The position numbers and the translations under genes are program-made. DNA of 64,000 nucleotides from Larix kaempferi (taxonomy: Eukaryota; Streptophyta; Pinopsida; Pinales; Pinaceae), in the NCBI GenBank assembly GCA_027924585.1, contig BSBM01000809.1:1567001-1631000 (forward strand), in the 5' to 3' direction. The notes beneath the pieces were generated by a model. That model was not told the origin of the DNA and searched no databases. It saw only the letters and a list, made by a program, of their open reading frames with translations. Below, in pieces: positions 33,152 to 44,400 of this stretch (the stretch's first letter is position 1; every line of letters starts with the position of its first letter).

Positions 33152-33690
33152 GTAAGACCCGGGAGATCCGAGAGGTTGGGTTGTGTGCCCGTAATAAGTC
33201 CTGGGATGCTCTTTCGAGGGTTTTTTTGTGACCACATGTAAGACCTGGGAGATCCGATAGGTTGGGATGTGTGCTCGTAATAAGTCCTGGGATGCTCTTT
33301 TGAGGGTTTGTGGTGGTGACTACATGTAAGACCTGGGAGATCCGATAGGTTGGGCTGTGTGCCCGTAATAAGTCCTAGGATCCTCTTTCGAGGGTTTGTA
33401 GTGGTGACTACATGTAAGACCTGGGAGATCCGATAGGTTGGGCTGTGTGCCCGTAATAAGTCCTGGGATGCTCTTTCAAGGGGTTGTAGTGAAGATCACA
33501 TATAAGACTTGGGAGATCCGATAGGTTGGGTTGTGTGCCCGTAATAAGTCCCAGGATGCTCTTTCGAGGGTTTGTGATGAGGGTCACATATAAGATCTGG
33601 GAGATCCGATAGGTTGGGATGTGTGCCCGTAATCAGTCCTGGGATGCTCTTACAAGGGTTTGTGATGCATGTAATAAGTCCTGAGGATTC
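33152..33690 (+). repeat. 88-bp tandem repeat in Copia 1 3' region
   Basis: Six units start (GTAAGACC or variant) at 33152, 33238, 33326, 33414, 33502 and 33590, spacings 86-88 bp. Each contains GGGAGATCCGATAGGTTGGG, TGTGCCCGTAATAAGTCC and GATGCTCTTTCGAGGG. A partial seventh ends near 33690. No coding frame runs through the array. It lies between RNase H and the 3' LTR and was present before or grew after insertion; the nested Copia 2 lies just upstream. Confidence 0.88.
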
Positions 33691-33908
33691 CACAGTATGG
33701 CCAATGATGATGAAGACCTGCAGGAGGTGGGCCTACATCCAGTATGAAAAAGGTCTGGCTCTGTAGAACTTCCTATGACGAGTAGATTGGAGATTGATTG
33801 AGATAGCAACAACAGTGACGATGACGATGATCTAGTGACGATGATCCAAAGAAGAAGACTTGTGCTAGCAGATCTGTGTGAAGAAATACCTTCCTAGTTA
33901 AGAGGGAG

Positions 33909-34470
33909 TGTTGATGTATATGTAACTTCAGAATGTATTTCACCTATGTATATTGTACTCCTATAGAGATGGTATTATTCCTCTATACGGAAGTGTCATC
34001 ATTTGTATTGACAAGTGTCACAAGTGTTGCAACTTGCATGTGATGGGTTATTAGACCACCAAGTGTGGGGTTGGCCCTAATTAGTATTACCATGGGTTAT
34101 TAGACTGAGTTAGACAAGTCAGCCCTGCTAGTTTATTAGGAAAGTCAAATCATGTATAAATAGAGTGAGGGAGGCACTCTATTTGATCACTTCATTATTC
34201 ACTTCTACTCTCTCCAGAAAGTGGCGCACAAGTGAGGAAGGAGGAGTAACTGCTAGGAGGATTATCTCTTGCACTTGGGTTGTATCATTGCTCTTTCTAT
34301 CTCTGAGGAAGTTGTGGGGTTTTTCACCTTTATGGTTTTCCCCAATGAAACTCTGTGTGTATATTGTCTTATGTGATTGCTTGTTGTGATTGATATGATT
34401 GATATGTTGTACATGTTATTCTCTCAGTAAAGATCCTAGAGTATATTGAATTGATGCTCAAAAATTAACA
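33909..34470 (+). mobile_element. Copia 1, 3' LTR
   Basis: 562 bp, TATA box at 34155-34162, preceded by AGAGGGAG at 33901-33908 as purine tract. Flank TTGGC resembles the left flank TTGGT. Confidence 0.92.
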
Positions 34471-34640
34471 TTGGCATGCTCTGATGATTTATGCAGTCGA
34501 CCATCGACTCATTCGTGATAAAATTTCATTGTCCAAGAAGATAATGGCCTTCCAAACCAACCAATCAACCTAATTTGCACCATGCCAGAACATGCTCCCC
34601 TTTGGAAAAAATGGCCAAGTACGAAAAGGTGATAGCTTAT
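34471..34640 (+). repeat. GGGCATTTT repeat family, block C
   Basis: The sequence resumes family phrases after Copia 1: GACCATCGACTCATTCGTGA, CCAAGAAGATAATGGCC, CCAACCAATCAACC and GCTCCCCTTTGG...AAAAATGGCCAAGTAC, the same order as at 16545-16670 and 22130-22255. It is the continuation of the left repeat side. Confidence 0.75.
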
Positions 34641-34946
34641 GTTTATACATTTTTTTTATGTCAAAGTACAACCAGTTTATAAAATTCCAAAGTACAACCC
34701 ATTTATAAAAATGAAAGCTTATGTCTGTGCACTTTTTTATGTCAAAGTACAACCAATTTATAAAATTCCCTCCAGTGACAAGGCCCGATGTCAGCATAGG
34801 GAAAAGTGCATACCCAATTCATGTATTATTACCTGGAAATACACTCAAGCAAAGCGTTTTGTTGCTGAAATACTCTTTGAGGGCATAATTTGTGAGCCTG
34901 AAATACAGTCTGCGGGCATAATTTGTGATCCTGAAATACAGTTTGC
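34631..34946 (+). repeat. Two short direct duplications upstream of the coiled-coil gene
   Basis: An about 57-bp unit with ATGTCAAAGTACAACCA is present at 34631-34688 and 34713-34769. A 33-bp unit starting GGGCATAATTTGTGA is present at 34881-34913 and 34914-34946. Both lie just before the start of the next gene and may belong to its leader. Confidence 0.75.
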
Positions 34947-34983
34947 ATGCATCACCTCACCTTTGCTTTGAACCTAGATAACC

Positions 34984-37578
34984 ATGGTCGAACGACAAAC
35001 GGGGACATCCTCTACCACGAGCATAGTTGAAACGCAGGCATCCTCCTCTGCAACCCCAGTTGAAACACAATCGTCCACAGATGATAGGATAACAATAAAA
35101 ACATTCCAGGAGTATTCTGATGCATGGAGAGATGCAAAGATGTGGCCACTAGGTATGGAAAGTATCCTGAGGAAAGCATAAGTTTTCAACTTTTTGTTTG
35201 GAATGTTCAATTATGTTGATGAGGAGATATATGGGGCAATTTTGAAATATGATGTTGGGAATACGGAACTCAGAATTTTTGGGAAGCGGGTATACCTCGA
35301 CCCTAATTTGGTTTCCTGAGCTACAAATATTCCACGCAGAGGGGGAGCAATTTTAAGCTCTTGGAAAACCCCCAGACAAGAGAAGAACCAGATGGACAGT
35401 AAAATTTGTGGGCGAGAAGTACATGTTCCGAGGAATGGTTTAAGAAGAATATACAAAACATTGATTCAGATTGTCCTTAGGACAATTTCGAATCATCAGA
35501 GGCAGGACATTTCAGGTGAATGTATGCGGATAGCGATACATTGGGTGGAAGACATACCTGTATATATTCCTTATCTATTGGCTAAGAAATTCCACTTTGC
35601 TCTGCAAGAGAGCCACTTAAGGAAGGTTAAATTTAGTTTCCCGGGCACACTTCAAAAAATTATTGATTTATGTCCACCCCATGCTACTGAAACAGAGATT
35701 GGTGATATCAGCCCGCATGAAAATATATCTTTGCCAAAACCACCTGTTCATAAAACATACGTTAGGAAATGTAATAGCAAGGAACATACTGAGGAATTTC
35801 CAGTATAGTCTCCTCAGCAGAACGAGGAATTAGTACAATCTTTTGAGCACCATGGGGAATTACCATTACACTCTCCTGAACAAAACGAGGAATCGCCAAT
35901 AGTGGCCCAATACAAAGTCTTGAGCACCATGGCGAATTATGAGTACAGTCTCCTGATTTTGTCACAAATGATGTAGTTCGTGCTGCCAAAACTTTGAAAG
36001 AGTTACATGGACATGTAGATAGAGGTCATTGGGAGGAGGTGACAAGCAACAAAATGGAACAAACTACTGCTCACTTTTCCATTCCTCAATATTTCTTGAT
36101 AGAATTCCTCCTAAACAATTGGAAATTGAGTATGAATGTTCTTCCAAATCTGAATCAAGGGCTTCCGCTATGCATTTAGACATTCCATCATATAAGTTTG
36201 ATAGTAAATACGTGTTCATCCTATATGATAAAATGGAGCATTTTAAGGAACAAGCTTCCTATAGATGCAATTGTGCAGAAGAGGGCTTGAGAAAAGATAA
36301 TAATATTTTAGAATGCCTCAAACAGATAGCAGTGTTGCAAAAGATAGTTGTGGATAATGAATTCAAAGCGAATAGAATTATAAAAAGGGAAAGAAGAAAT
36401 GGTTGAATTATTATCAAAAGAAGTAGACAAAATCACTGATGATGTTGAAAATGAAATTGAGTCAGTGAAGGTTGTGTATCAAGAGGCTTTGGAAAAAGCT
36501 AATGCTGAAGTGAGTGAACTCAAAGAAGAGTTGAAACAAAGACCACTTTTTCTCAATGTACCACCAATAAGGATAGAAATGGGTCCTTTACGGGGATTGG
36601 AGAATAAAATTAAAGAAAATGAATAGGTAATACAAGAATATTAGTTGAAGATGAAAGAGTGGGAGGGAAGCCATGAAAAAAAGTTGGAGAATTAGAATCA
36701 TTAATTTCCGGTTTGAGAGAAACCATTTCTAAGAAAGCTGATAAGCTGAGAGGAAAAAGGTTAGAAATGATCTCTAAATATATGGAACTTAAAAACCAAA
36801 GTAGAGGAAAAAACATTTCCAGTCAAGAAGGTGGTGAGGGTGAAGGCAAGGGTACCAAAGGAGACAAGGGTAAGGGTAAAGGAAAAAAACACCTACATGT
36901 ACAATGTCCTTAGAAGAGCGAGATAAGTCCTTATCAAATCGAGAGAAGATGCTACAAGAATGCTTCTCAACGAGCATCGCACTAGGTGATTTGTTTGGCT
37001 CATCACCATTATATAAAGAAATGAAAGAGAAGATGGCTAGGAAAGATGCAAAAATAAGGGAGCTGGAATCAAAACTCTTCGACGACAGAAAAGTTCAGCA
37101 TTTGGGATGTGATATGGAAATTAAAAAACTTAAATCCTCAATTGCTAATTTGGAGAAGGAATTACAAGGTCCAGCTGCTGCGATGATGGCAATTCCTGTA
37201 GTTCCCAACGAGACAGAGATGAGGGAAAAAGAGAACGAGAAAGAAATACATAATCTGAAATGTGAATTGATTGAAGTTAAAGATCCGTTAAAAAATACCA
37301 GACAATAATTGGAGGTCAAGGAAAAACAGGAATCAACGAAGTATAAGAAAAATGTGGAAATGTTGAATAAATTGATGGAGGAAAAAATTATTTTTCTTGG
37401 AAATTTAAAAAAAGTTTCACAGAAAGTTAAAGAGCTTGAAAACAAATTGCAAAAAGTGCCTTGTACAACTCCAAAACAATTAAAGTCTTCTATGAAAGGC
37501 AAGAGAGACCATTCAAATTTGTCTTCTGCTCAAGAGGATGGATTGCAACCATCTCAGAAACATGCTAGACATGTATAA
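34984..37578 (+). pseudogene. Uncharacterised coiled-coil protein gene (broken)
   Basis: A long gene remnant starting at the ATG 34984-34986. One frame runs to 35808 through a TAA at 35179 and a TGA near 35319, then changes frame near 35905, 36095 and 36390. N-terminal domain (about residues 35-230): FGMFNYVDEEIYGAILKYD, TELRIFGKRVYLDP, ATNIPRRG, ECMRIAIHWVEDIPVYIPYLLA. A middle region has short repeats of the SPQQNEEL / FEHHGEL type. From about 36200 the protein is heptad-rich coiled coil (VDKITDDVENEIESVKVVYQ, ELKEELKQ, REKMLQECF, KIRELESKL), with a Gly/Lys patch (GEGKGTKGDKGKGKGKK). The end RDHSNLSSAQEDGLQPSQKH stops near 37578. I recognise no established family; the ATNIPRRGE-like motif resembles third-ORF proteins of plant gypsy elements. 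The gene lies convergent to the transposase-like gene. Confidence 0.65.
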
Positions 37579-38422
37579 ATCAATGTATATATGTATTTAT
37601 CGACAGTTAATGAAAAAAGAATTTTTGTATGATGGAGTTTTGCATTTATTGGCATATAATGAAAAATGCTTTTAGTTGTCTTACTTTTTATGTCCAGGAG
37701 TTAGTTGTTCTACAGTCAATTATTATGAAGCATGGTATTCATGTTTATTCAGTCCTCATTCATATGGTATTCATGTTTATAAAGTCCTCATTTTTTTATT
37801 GAGATCTTCTTAATGTACAGGAGTTAGTGGTTGTACAATCAATGCTTTGGTTTATACTTTATTGTGATGTGAGGCATGATTCTCAACAATTTCATAGTGA
37901 CATTTTTGCACCTATGACCACTTTTTTTCATGGCTTCCTCACCTTCTTTGATGGATTTTATAAGAACAGGTCCATAGAATTTGTCCCACTATTTTCCATA
38001 GATGAATCTATAGTTGATTCCCAACATATTTCAGTGGATTCCCAACATGATTCCCACTATGAGTGCTGATTTAAGGGCATAAAAGGGATAGTAAGCAACA
38101 TTTTCTCAAATCTGGGCACATTCTGGGTTTTAAAATCAATTCTCGGACCTGTTCCTAACCTCCTAATAGCATTGAGAGGCATTTCTGGGTTAATTCTGGG
38201 AAATCTGTGCACGATTCAGACCTCAAAGAAGCAGTAAACCTCATCGTTTATAAATATGGGTTAATTCTGGGCAATCTGTGCACGATTCTGGAATTTTATC
38301 TTTGATTTTGGATTCTAAAAGCACCCAGCAGTCATGGCAGCCTTAATATCCTCCAACTTGTGAATGTTTTAGCCTTCTAACAACCTAATAATAGAATGAA
38401 TTTTGAACTATATCCAACAATA
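37579..38422. other. Intergenic DNA between convergent genes
   Basis: AT-rich, no convincing gene. A direct duplication of GGGTTAATTCTGGGAAATCT (38187 and about 38258) is visible. An 80-codon open frame at 37827-38069 has no domain features. Confidence 0.5.
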
Positions 38423-39010
38423 ATAGGTCCCTTAATACATTAAGACCATATGAATGCCATTTCATTACGAATGTTATGTTCTTCACCACTTTGCATACAA
38501 TGTTGCTTTATGATCATTTTGGACTTTTCATCAAAACAGATCTCTTAAGACATTAAGGCCATAAATATCACCAAAATAGGTCTCTTAATATATCAAGACC
38601 ATATGAATGTCATTTCATTACGAATGATATGTTCTTCACCACTTTGCATACAATGTTGCTTTATGATCATTTTGGACTTTTCAACAAAACATGTCTCTTA
38701 ATACATTAAGGTCATAAATATCACCAAAATATCAACAAAATAGGTCTCTTTATATATTAATACCATATGAATGCCATTTCATTATGAATGTTATGTTCTT
38801 CACCACTTTGCATAAAATGTTGATTTATGATCATTCTGGACCTTTCAACAAAACATATCTCTTAATACATTAAGGCCATAAATATCACCAAAATATCAAC
38901 AAAATAGGTCTCTTAATATATTAAGACCATATGAATGCCATTTCATTACGAATGTTATGTTCTTCACCACTTTGCATACAATGTTGCTGTATGATCATTT
39001 GGGACTTTTC
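38423..39010. repeat. 153-164 bp tandem array covering the 3' end of the transposase-like gene
   Basis: ATAGGTC-anchored units start at 38423, 38576, 38740 and 38904 (spacings 153, 164, 164). The longer units carry an extra ATATCAACAAA. Each contains, on the minus strand, the ATGATCATA...TTGTATGCAAAGTGGTGA segment that is the last codons and stop of the gene ending at 38964. The unit is therefore a duplicated gene end plus 3' flank. Confidence 0.88.
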
Positions 39011-40506
39011 TATTTTTTGGTTGTCTCATACTTGGTTTATCAAGACCAGTTTTCATTTGATTGTTAGTTTCCAATACTTGGATTCTAAGAGCTGTCCCTT
39101 GCATTTCTTGTTCATCAACACTCTGCACCGCCCCATTTATGGATGATGAAAGACACCTTCTATTGTGAATCCTAGATTCCATCAATGGAATATCAACAAT
39201 AGTTGATCCATTCAATTCTTGTATTTGATTGGTCTCCAATGCCTCTGTTCTAGATGATGAAAGACCCAAAGTTTTATTGTTATTGTCATCAACCATCATT
39301 AGGGTATCAGAACCAAGTTCCCCTTGAATTTGTTGTGTTTGATCACACCGGACTAGCTTATTTATTGCGATCAGTGAGGTGGACAAAGTCAGAGTTCGAG
39401 CAAAAGTTGTAACTTCAACCACAAATCAACTAGATTGATAAAGACATGCTGATATGTAATGAATTGAACTAATATAATACTCACTATTGGAGGGAAAGAT
39501 AGGATGTTGTTTTTTTGTTTTAACACCATTTTTTTCCTTGTGCTTTCCAAAGCGGTGTGATTCATGATAAGCCTCTTCTCCATATTTTCTGATTGGTTTT
39601 GATCTCGGAAGATAGTATTGAACTAGGAGGACATATTAATAATTAAACACACACATTATGACTCCTCACACTATAAAGTGAAAATCGAACTAGATAACAT
39701 ATAAAATTACGAAAAACTTATTGTTGGTGTTGCAATCAATGATTTATTAGACTGTTTTTCCCATGATTTAAATAGTTGTTCCACTTGTTGACAAGTGACA
39801 TCAGGGAAATGTGATTCCAATTTTGTTGCAGTTTCCTTATGCGATTGATTCCTTGACTTATCATATTCAACACGAAGTTGACTTCTAATATTTGAAGGCA
39901 AGAATCTTCTTTGTCTAAAATTTTGGAAAGTGACTTCTGATATCATGACAAGATTGAAAAATTGTTCTCTCATATCATTTACAAGACACATTCTATCATG
40001 CTCAAATGTGACTCTATTGTCCTTATGGACTCCTCTTCCTTCTCCTTGGTTTCTATTCAATTTTTTCATTTCTCTATGCTTACGCTCCAACACTTCATTC
40101 CTTAAACGTCCCAACGTATAAGGACGAATAGAATGTGTCATATCAAGAGCACGTGCCCCTTGGACATGCATATAAGGAACCATCTCATCTCCTAAACAAC
40201 AAGAACACAACCGCAACAACTCACTTGCAAGGAAGTCAATCCTGCAATGACAGTGGATAAAACTGTTTGTCATGAATGAAATGATACCACCATTCAAACT
40301 AGATAATATGATGAAACCGACGTACCTTTTCTCATATGCATATACATCACCCCCTCTACACCCTTGTAGTTTCAACATGTGGAATTCTTTATAACACTTC
40401 CACATCCTCGCCAACTTTTTATTCTTCTCTTCATCTAGAAGGCCTTCAATAACCTAGAAACAATACATAAGTTTCAATGCATATTAATATATCCTAAGTT
40501 TTATTT

Positions 40507-41690
40507 GTTGACTGTGATTGTCATTGATGTCAAAGGAGTTCAGTAATTACAAATAAATAAAGACAAAGGATATGATGATATCATTATTACAATTTGACCT
40601 AATTATATAGAGATTTGTTAGTTTGGAGAAATTTTGAAAAGGAAGTGATGACATGGCATGTATGATGATGTGGCATGTGTAATGAGGCTGGAAAGACACA
40701 TGATGGTGTTTTTCTGCTATCATGAAGTCAATGTTGCAATCTGACATCATTTTGGGAAACTTGGCAATTTTGTGAAAGTTTGGAAATTGACTAAGTATGG
40801 AAAAATTAGTCCAAATTGCTCTAAGAAAATGCCCGCCATAATTCATAGGTTAAAGTAAATTCCTGCCCCATCCTGTTAGGATATAGTTTGTTGAAGTGGA
40901 TATCTGACCATAGTCTCATTTCTCCAAAAGAGTTCTTCATGACAAAGTTATAGGTCTGCCAAACCAAGGGTCCAAACAGTTTTAAGAAATTTTGAAAATT
41001 GACTATGTATTGGAAAATTGGTCCAAGTGGCCTTAGGAAAATGCACTCCATACATCATAATAGAATGATAAAAAGTATATGAAAATATCAGTCTATAACT
41101 TGTTGAATAGGATATCTGACCATGGTATCATTTCTATAAATGAGTGTTCTATGACAAAGTTATAAGTCTGCCAAAACAGGGTTTTGGGCAGTTTGCACTA
41201 GTCCAGTAAAATGCCCGCCTAGGTTAGAGAAAGATGAGTTTGAAGGTGAAATCATTATGGTTGTGCTCACTAAGATGTATTACATCATTTGGTATCATTG
41301 GTTCAATATTTTGGTAAAATAAAAAAATCCACCCCGGAGATTGCACAAATTGTCCAAGTATAAAAATACTGGTAAAAATTCCTAAGTGACCCCAATAAAA
41401 TGTCTGCCATTTCCTGTGGTTTATGTATTAAAGTATTTTGAGGGTATGGGTCTCTAGACTATTGATTTGTGCATCCAACCATATCATTGGTTTTTCCAAA
41501 AAGTCTATGTAGGTGAAGATATTGATTTCCCAAAAGTGCCTCCTAGCTTGATTTGCACTTCTCCAGAAAAATGCCCACCGGGGAGAGAGAAAGAGGTTTC
41601 AAAGGATGAAGTTGGTCTAGTTGAAATTTTTGTCTTGTTGTTTAAAGGAATGTTGAGAGGCATTTGGAAATTCCCTCCATAAATTGTCCT
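40507..41690 (-). repeat. GGGCATTTT repeat family, block D (inside intron 3)
   Basis: Reverse complement of the family at 15244-22416: the end near 40507-40530 is the complement of CATCAATGACAACCACA, and the segment at 41300-41600 is the complement of the GACACCCA...CTCTCTCCTCG region. It lies wholly within intron 3 (40454-41865) of the transposase-like gene, so it does not break the coding sequence. Confidence 0.8.
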
Positions 41691-42495
41691 TCTGCTGATA
41701 AATAAGGACAACATAATTTTCAACATAAATAGTTGTCCCAACATTATTTTCAAAGTAAATAACACCGAGAGCCATTAAACAATAGTCAAAACATAATAAC
41801 AACATCATTTATTGTTAGTCGAGGCCTACATAAAAAAAATTGATATGTTAACATAATTATTAAACCTTTAAAATTCCCTCATGTCGAATGAGGATCTTGT
41901 TTGCTGCTGATCCATCTGATTTCCCATAGTTAAGATCATTGTATTGTTGGATTTTATGATGGTATGGTTCTCCTGGCTTACATGGAACACCAATTTTATC
42001 CATATCCTCCCAAATTTGAACAAATTTTGTTTTCTCCATGCCTCTTGTTGGATGTACCTTGTCATAATCTTGTGCAATTCTTTGAATTTCACGAAACATC
42101 TTCAAAATTGTTCTGATCCCAGCATGGCGAGAACAATATACAAGCTTGACCATTGGGCCAGGAGTCAACTATAATTGGCACCAATAGTTTTTGAGGTTAG
42201 GAATTATTGAAATACTAAGAAGCTTATTTTTATTAAAGATATAATCATGAAAGTGTGTACCTTTTCATCATTTCTTCTATCAATGGGATAATTCTTCACA
42301 ATAGTCATCTTTCTACTAGATAAGGTTGGTTGAATGCTTGTAATATGCTCATCTAACTTTCCTTCCCATCCTTTGCTTGGTTCCAAAGAGGGATTCAACT
42401 CCTACAGTAAATTTCAAGAACATAGTTAGATTAGGAATGTTTTGGCAAGATATAAACATTAATTTCAAAACTTGTAATAAATTTTCATAGCTTAC

Positions 42496-43456
42496 AAGGA
42501 GAAATTGTGTGTACATTGCATAACATTCATAAACACTATGGATAATATCTCCTTCTCCAATGTTGATTTCATCTGTAACCTTTGTATCACTTTTTATGGC
42601 ATGTGCACCAAGGACAAAAAATATTTCCCATTGGAGAAACACTATTATTGTATACTAAACTACATATGGCCAATAGATCATGACACTCAAACACATTAAT
42701 TTTCACAACCCTTCCATCTACCATATTGATGCCATCTTATAAAAGCTTATTTATCTGTTTCATTAAGTTCTCCTCATTTTCAGGATTAACGGCATGTGCT
42801 AAAAATTGTCTATATTCTTCTTTTCCATCCCATTTTCTAAGGCTTACACAAGACATCAAGCCATTGTATTCTAGTAACTCGAATAATATCTCACACACCT
42901 GCCCACCTCGATCATAATTTACGTGAGAATCAATACCAATTTTGAAAGAAACTTCATTGACTATGGTTCCAGACCGCTTTTCAAACGATTCAACCATAAA
43001 GGAGGCATATGAATTTACTTGCTTGAAGCTAACTCCATATGTGAAACCATCAGTTCTCTCCCATCCCATATCAATATCCTCAGCTTCTTTGCTCCACTTT
43101 TTCATTTCGCTAGAAGGATTAACCCCCTTTAGTACACCATGAGCATCAATTCTCTTAACACATTGCAAAGCCTTATGAGTCATGCTTGATTCGATAAATA
43201 CTGAAGCCATGTTCCTCGGCATAAACTCCTTATGAATCTCTGCCACAAAAATTGATCGAAGTTTATCAAGGAATCCATCTAGATGTTCAAGAACATCCTC
43301 AATTTTAGATTCTTCATTATAGTTTTTTCTCATGAAGTAACCGATTCCAGCAATAATGTCATTCTCATCTACATACTCAAGTGATTTTCCAGAAAACCAT
43401 CTCCCAATTTCTTTAAATTTTGTCTTCCCCTCATTTAGTCTGTGGTTATACGATCC
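42496..43456 (-). pseudogene. Transposase-like gene, core part of exon 1
   Basis: Same frame as the upstream part across a TAG (KKR*GSYNHRLNEG). It holds FKEIGRWFSGKSLEYVDEND, then a helical DVLEHLDGFLDKLRSIFVAE, MASVFIESSMTHKALQCVKR, DMGWERTDGFTYGVSFKQVN, VSFKIGIDSHVNYDRGGQVC and LMSCVSLRKWDGKEEYRQFL. After the TAA at 42737-42739 it continues as NMVDGRVVKINVFECHDLLA and MGNIFCPWCTC, and shifts frame to HAIKSDTKVTDEINIGEGD before the donor at 42495. The CPWC pair suggests a zinc-binding site. An Asp in GIDSHVNYD could be catalytic, but I cannot confirm it. Confidence 0.6.
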
Positions 43457-43789
43457 CTACCGCTTCTTAAGATGCAATAAGGATGTCCTTGAGCGGTTTC
43501 CTAGTGACGTTCTCCTAGCATTCCTAGTTTCATTTGTTGCAAACCCGTCTGGCATTTCTGCTACAACTTGACCAATTGTAGAATTTTGATTTTTTGTAGT
43601 TGCATTTCTTTCCATTTGTTCATGAAATGCAATTATTTCAGTTGTTTCATGTCTTCCACTTGCATCCAAGTTCATAAGAGGTTCATTTTCAAATTGCTGC
43701 CCATTGGGCTCTACACTTTGATTCCCTTCATCATTCTGCAAAACTAGGTTCATTATTTGGTACAAATTTTTATTTTGCAACTCAACATT

Positions 43790-44400
43790 CAATGAAATGG
43801 TAGCATGTAATGGGACCCTCATATTCTCTAGAACAGAGTTCATTCTTTCCTAAATATTTCTACTTTGTGCATTAAATTCCCTTCAACTGCAATTGGAGAC
43901 AAAGGTTGCCTTTGTTGTCCAACAACATTGTTGTTTGTCAATGAAATGGCAACATGTAATGGGACCCTCACATTCTCTGGAATAGAGTTCATTCTTTCGT
44001 AAATATTTCCACTTTGTGCATTAACATTCCTTTCAACTACAATTGGAGACAAAGGTTGCCTCTATTTTCCAGCAACATTATTGTTTGTCAATGAAATGGC
44101 AGCATGTAATGGGACCCTCACATTATCTGGAACATAGTTCATTCTTTCATAAATATTTCCATTTAGTGCATTAACATTCCCTTCAACTGCAATTGGAGAC
44201 AAAGGTTTCCTCTGTTGTCCAGCAACATTGTTGTTTGTCAATGAAATGGAAACATTTAATGGGACCCTCACATTCTCTGGAACATAGTTCATTATTCACA
44301 AATATTTCCACTTTGTGCATGAACATTCCCTTCAACTGAGACAGTGGAGACAAAGGTTGCCTCTATTGTCCAGCAACATTGTTGGAAGTCATTGGTTGCT
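43790..44400 (-). repeat. 150-bp in-frame tandem repeat in exon 1
   Basis: AATGGGACCCTC marks units at 43809, 43958, 44108 and 44258, spacings 149-150 bp, each encoding 50 residues: PENVRVPLHVAISLTNNNV, then PLSPIAVEGNVNAQSGNIYE. A fifth partial copy starts near 44390. The one-base short spacing coincides with a frameshift near 43890. Repeats of this kind in the N-terminal region could vary in number between copies. Confidence 0.85.

Larger units (their letters stand above)
22417..34470 (+). mobile_element. Ty1/Copia retrotransposon 1 (complete, hosts a nested element)
   Basis: Two 562-bp LTRs (22417-22978, 33909-34470) begin TGTTGATG and end TTAACA; a tRNA-iMet PBS follows the first and a purine tract GAGGGAG precedes the second. 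Gag, protease, integrase, RT and RNase H follow in Copia order. Flanks TTGGT and TTGGC match at 4 of 5 bases as a probable target duplication. Without the 5,034-bp nested insertion (Copia 2 and one target copy) the element is about 7.0 kb. Its coding frame has several nonsense codons and a one-base deletion, so it is non-autonomous now. The insertion lies in the GGGCATTTT repeats. Confidence 0.93.

Noticed and set aside
33152-33690. Regularly spaced repeats that superficially recall a CRISPR array
   Set aside because: The whole 88-bp unit is repeated, with no unique spacers, and it lies inside a plant Copia element.
42349-42642. 97-codon continuous frame as a separate protein
   Set aside because: It reads through intron 1 (42402-42495) of the transposase-like gene; the splice model explains both parts better.
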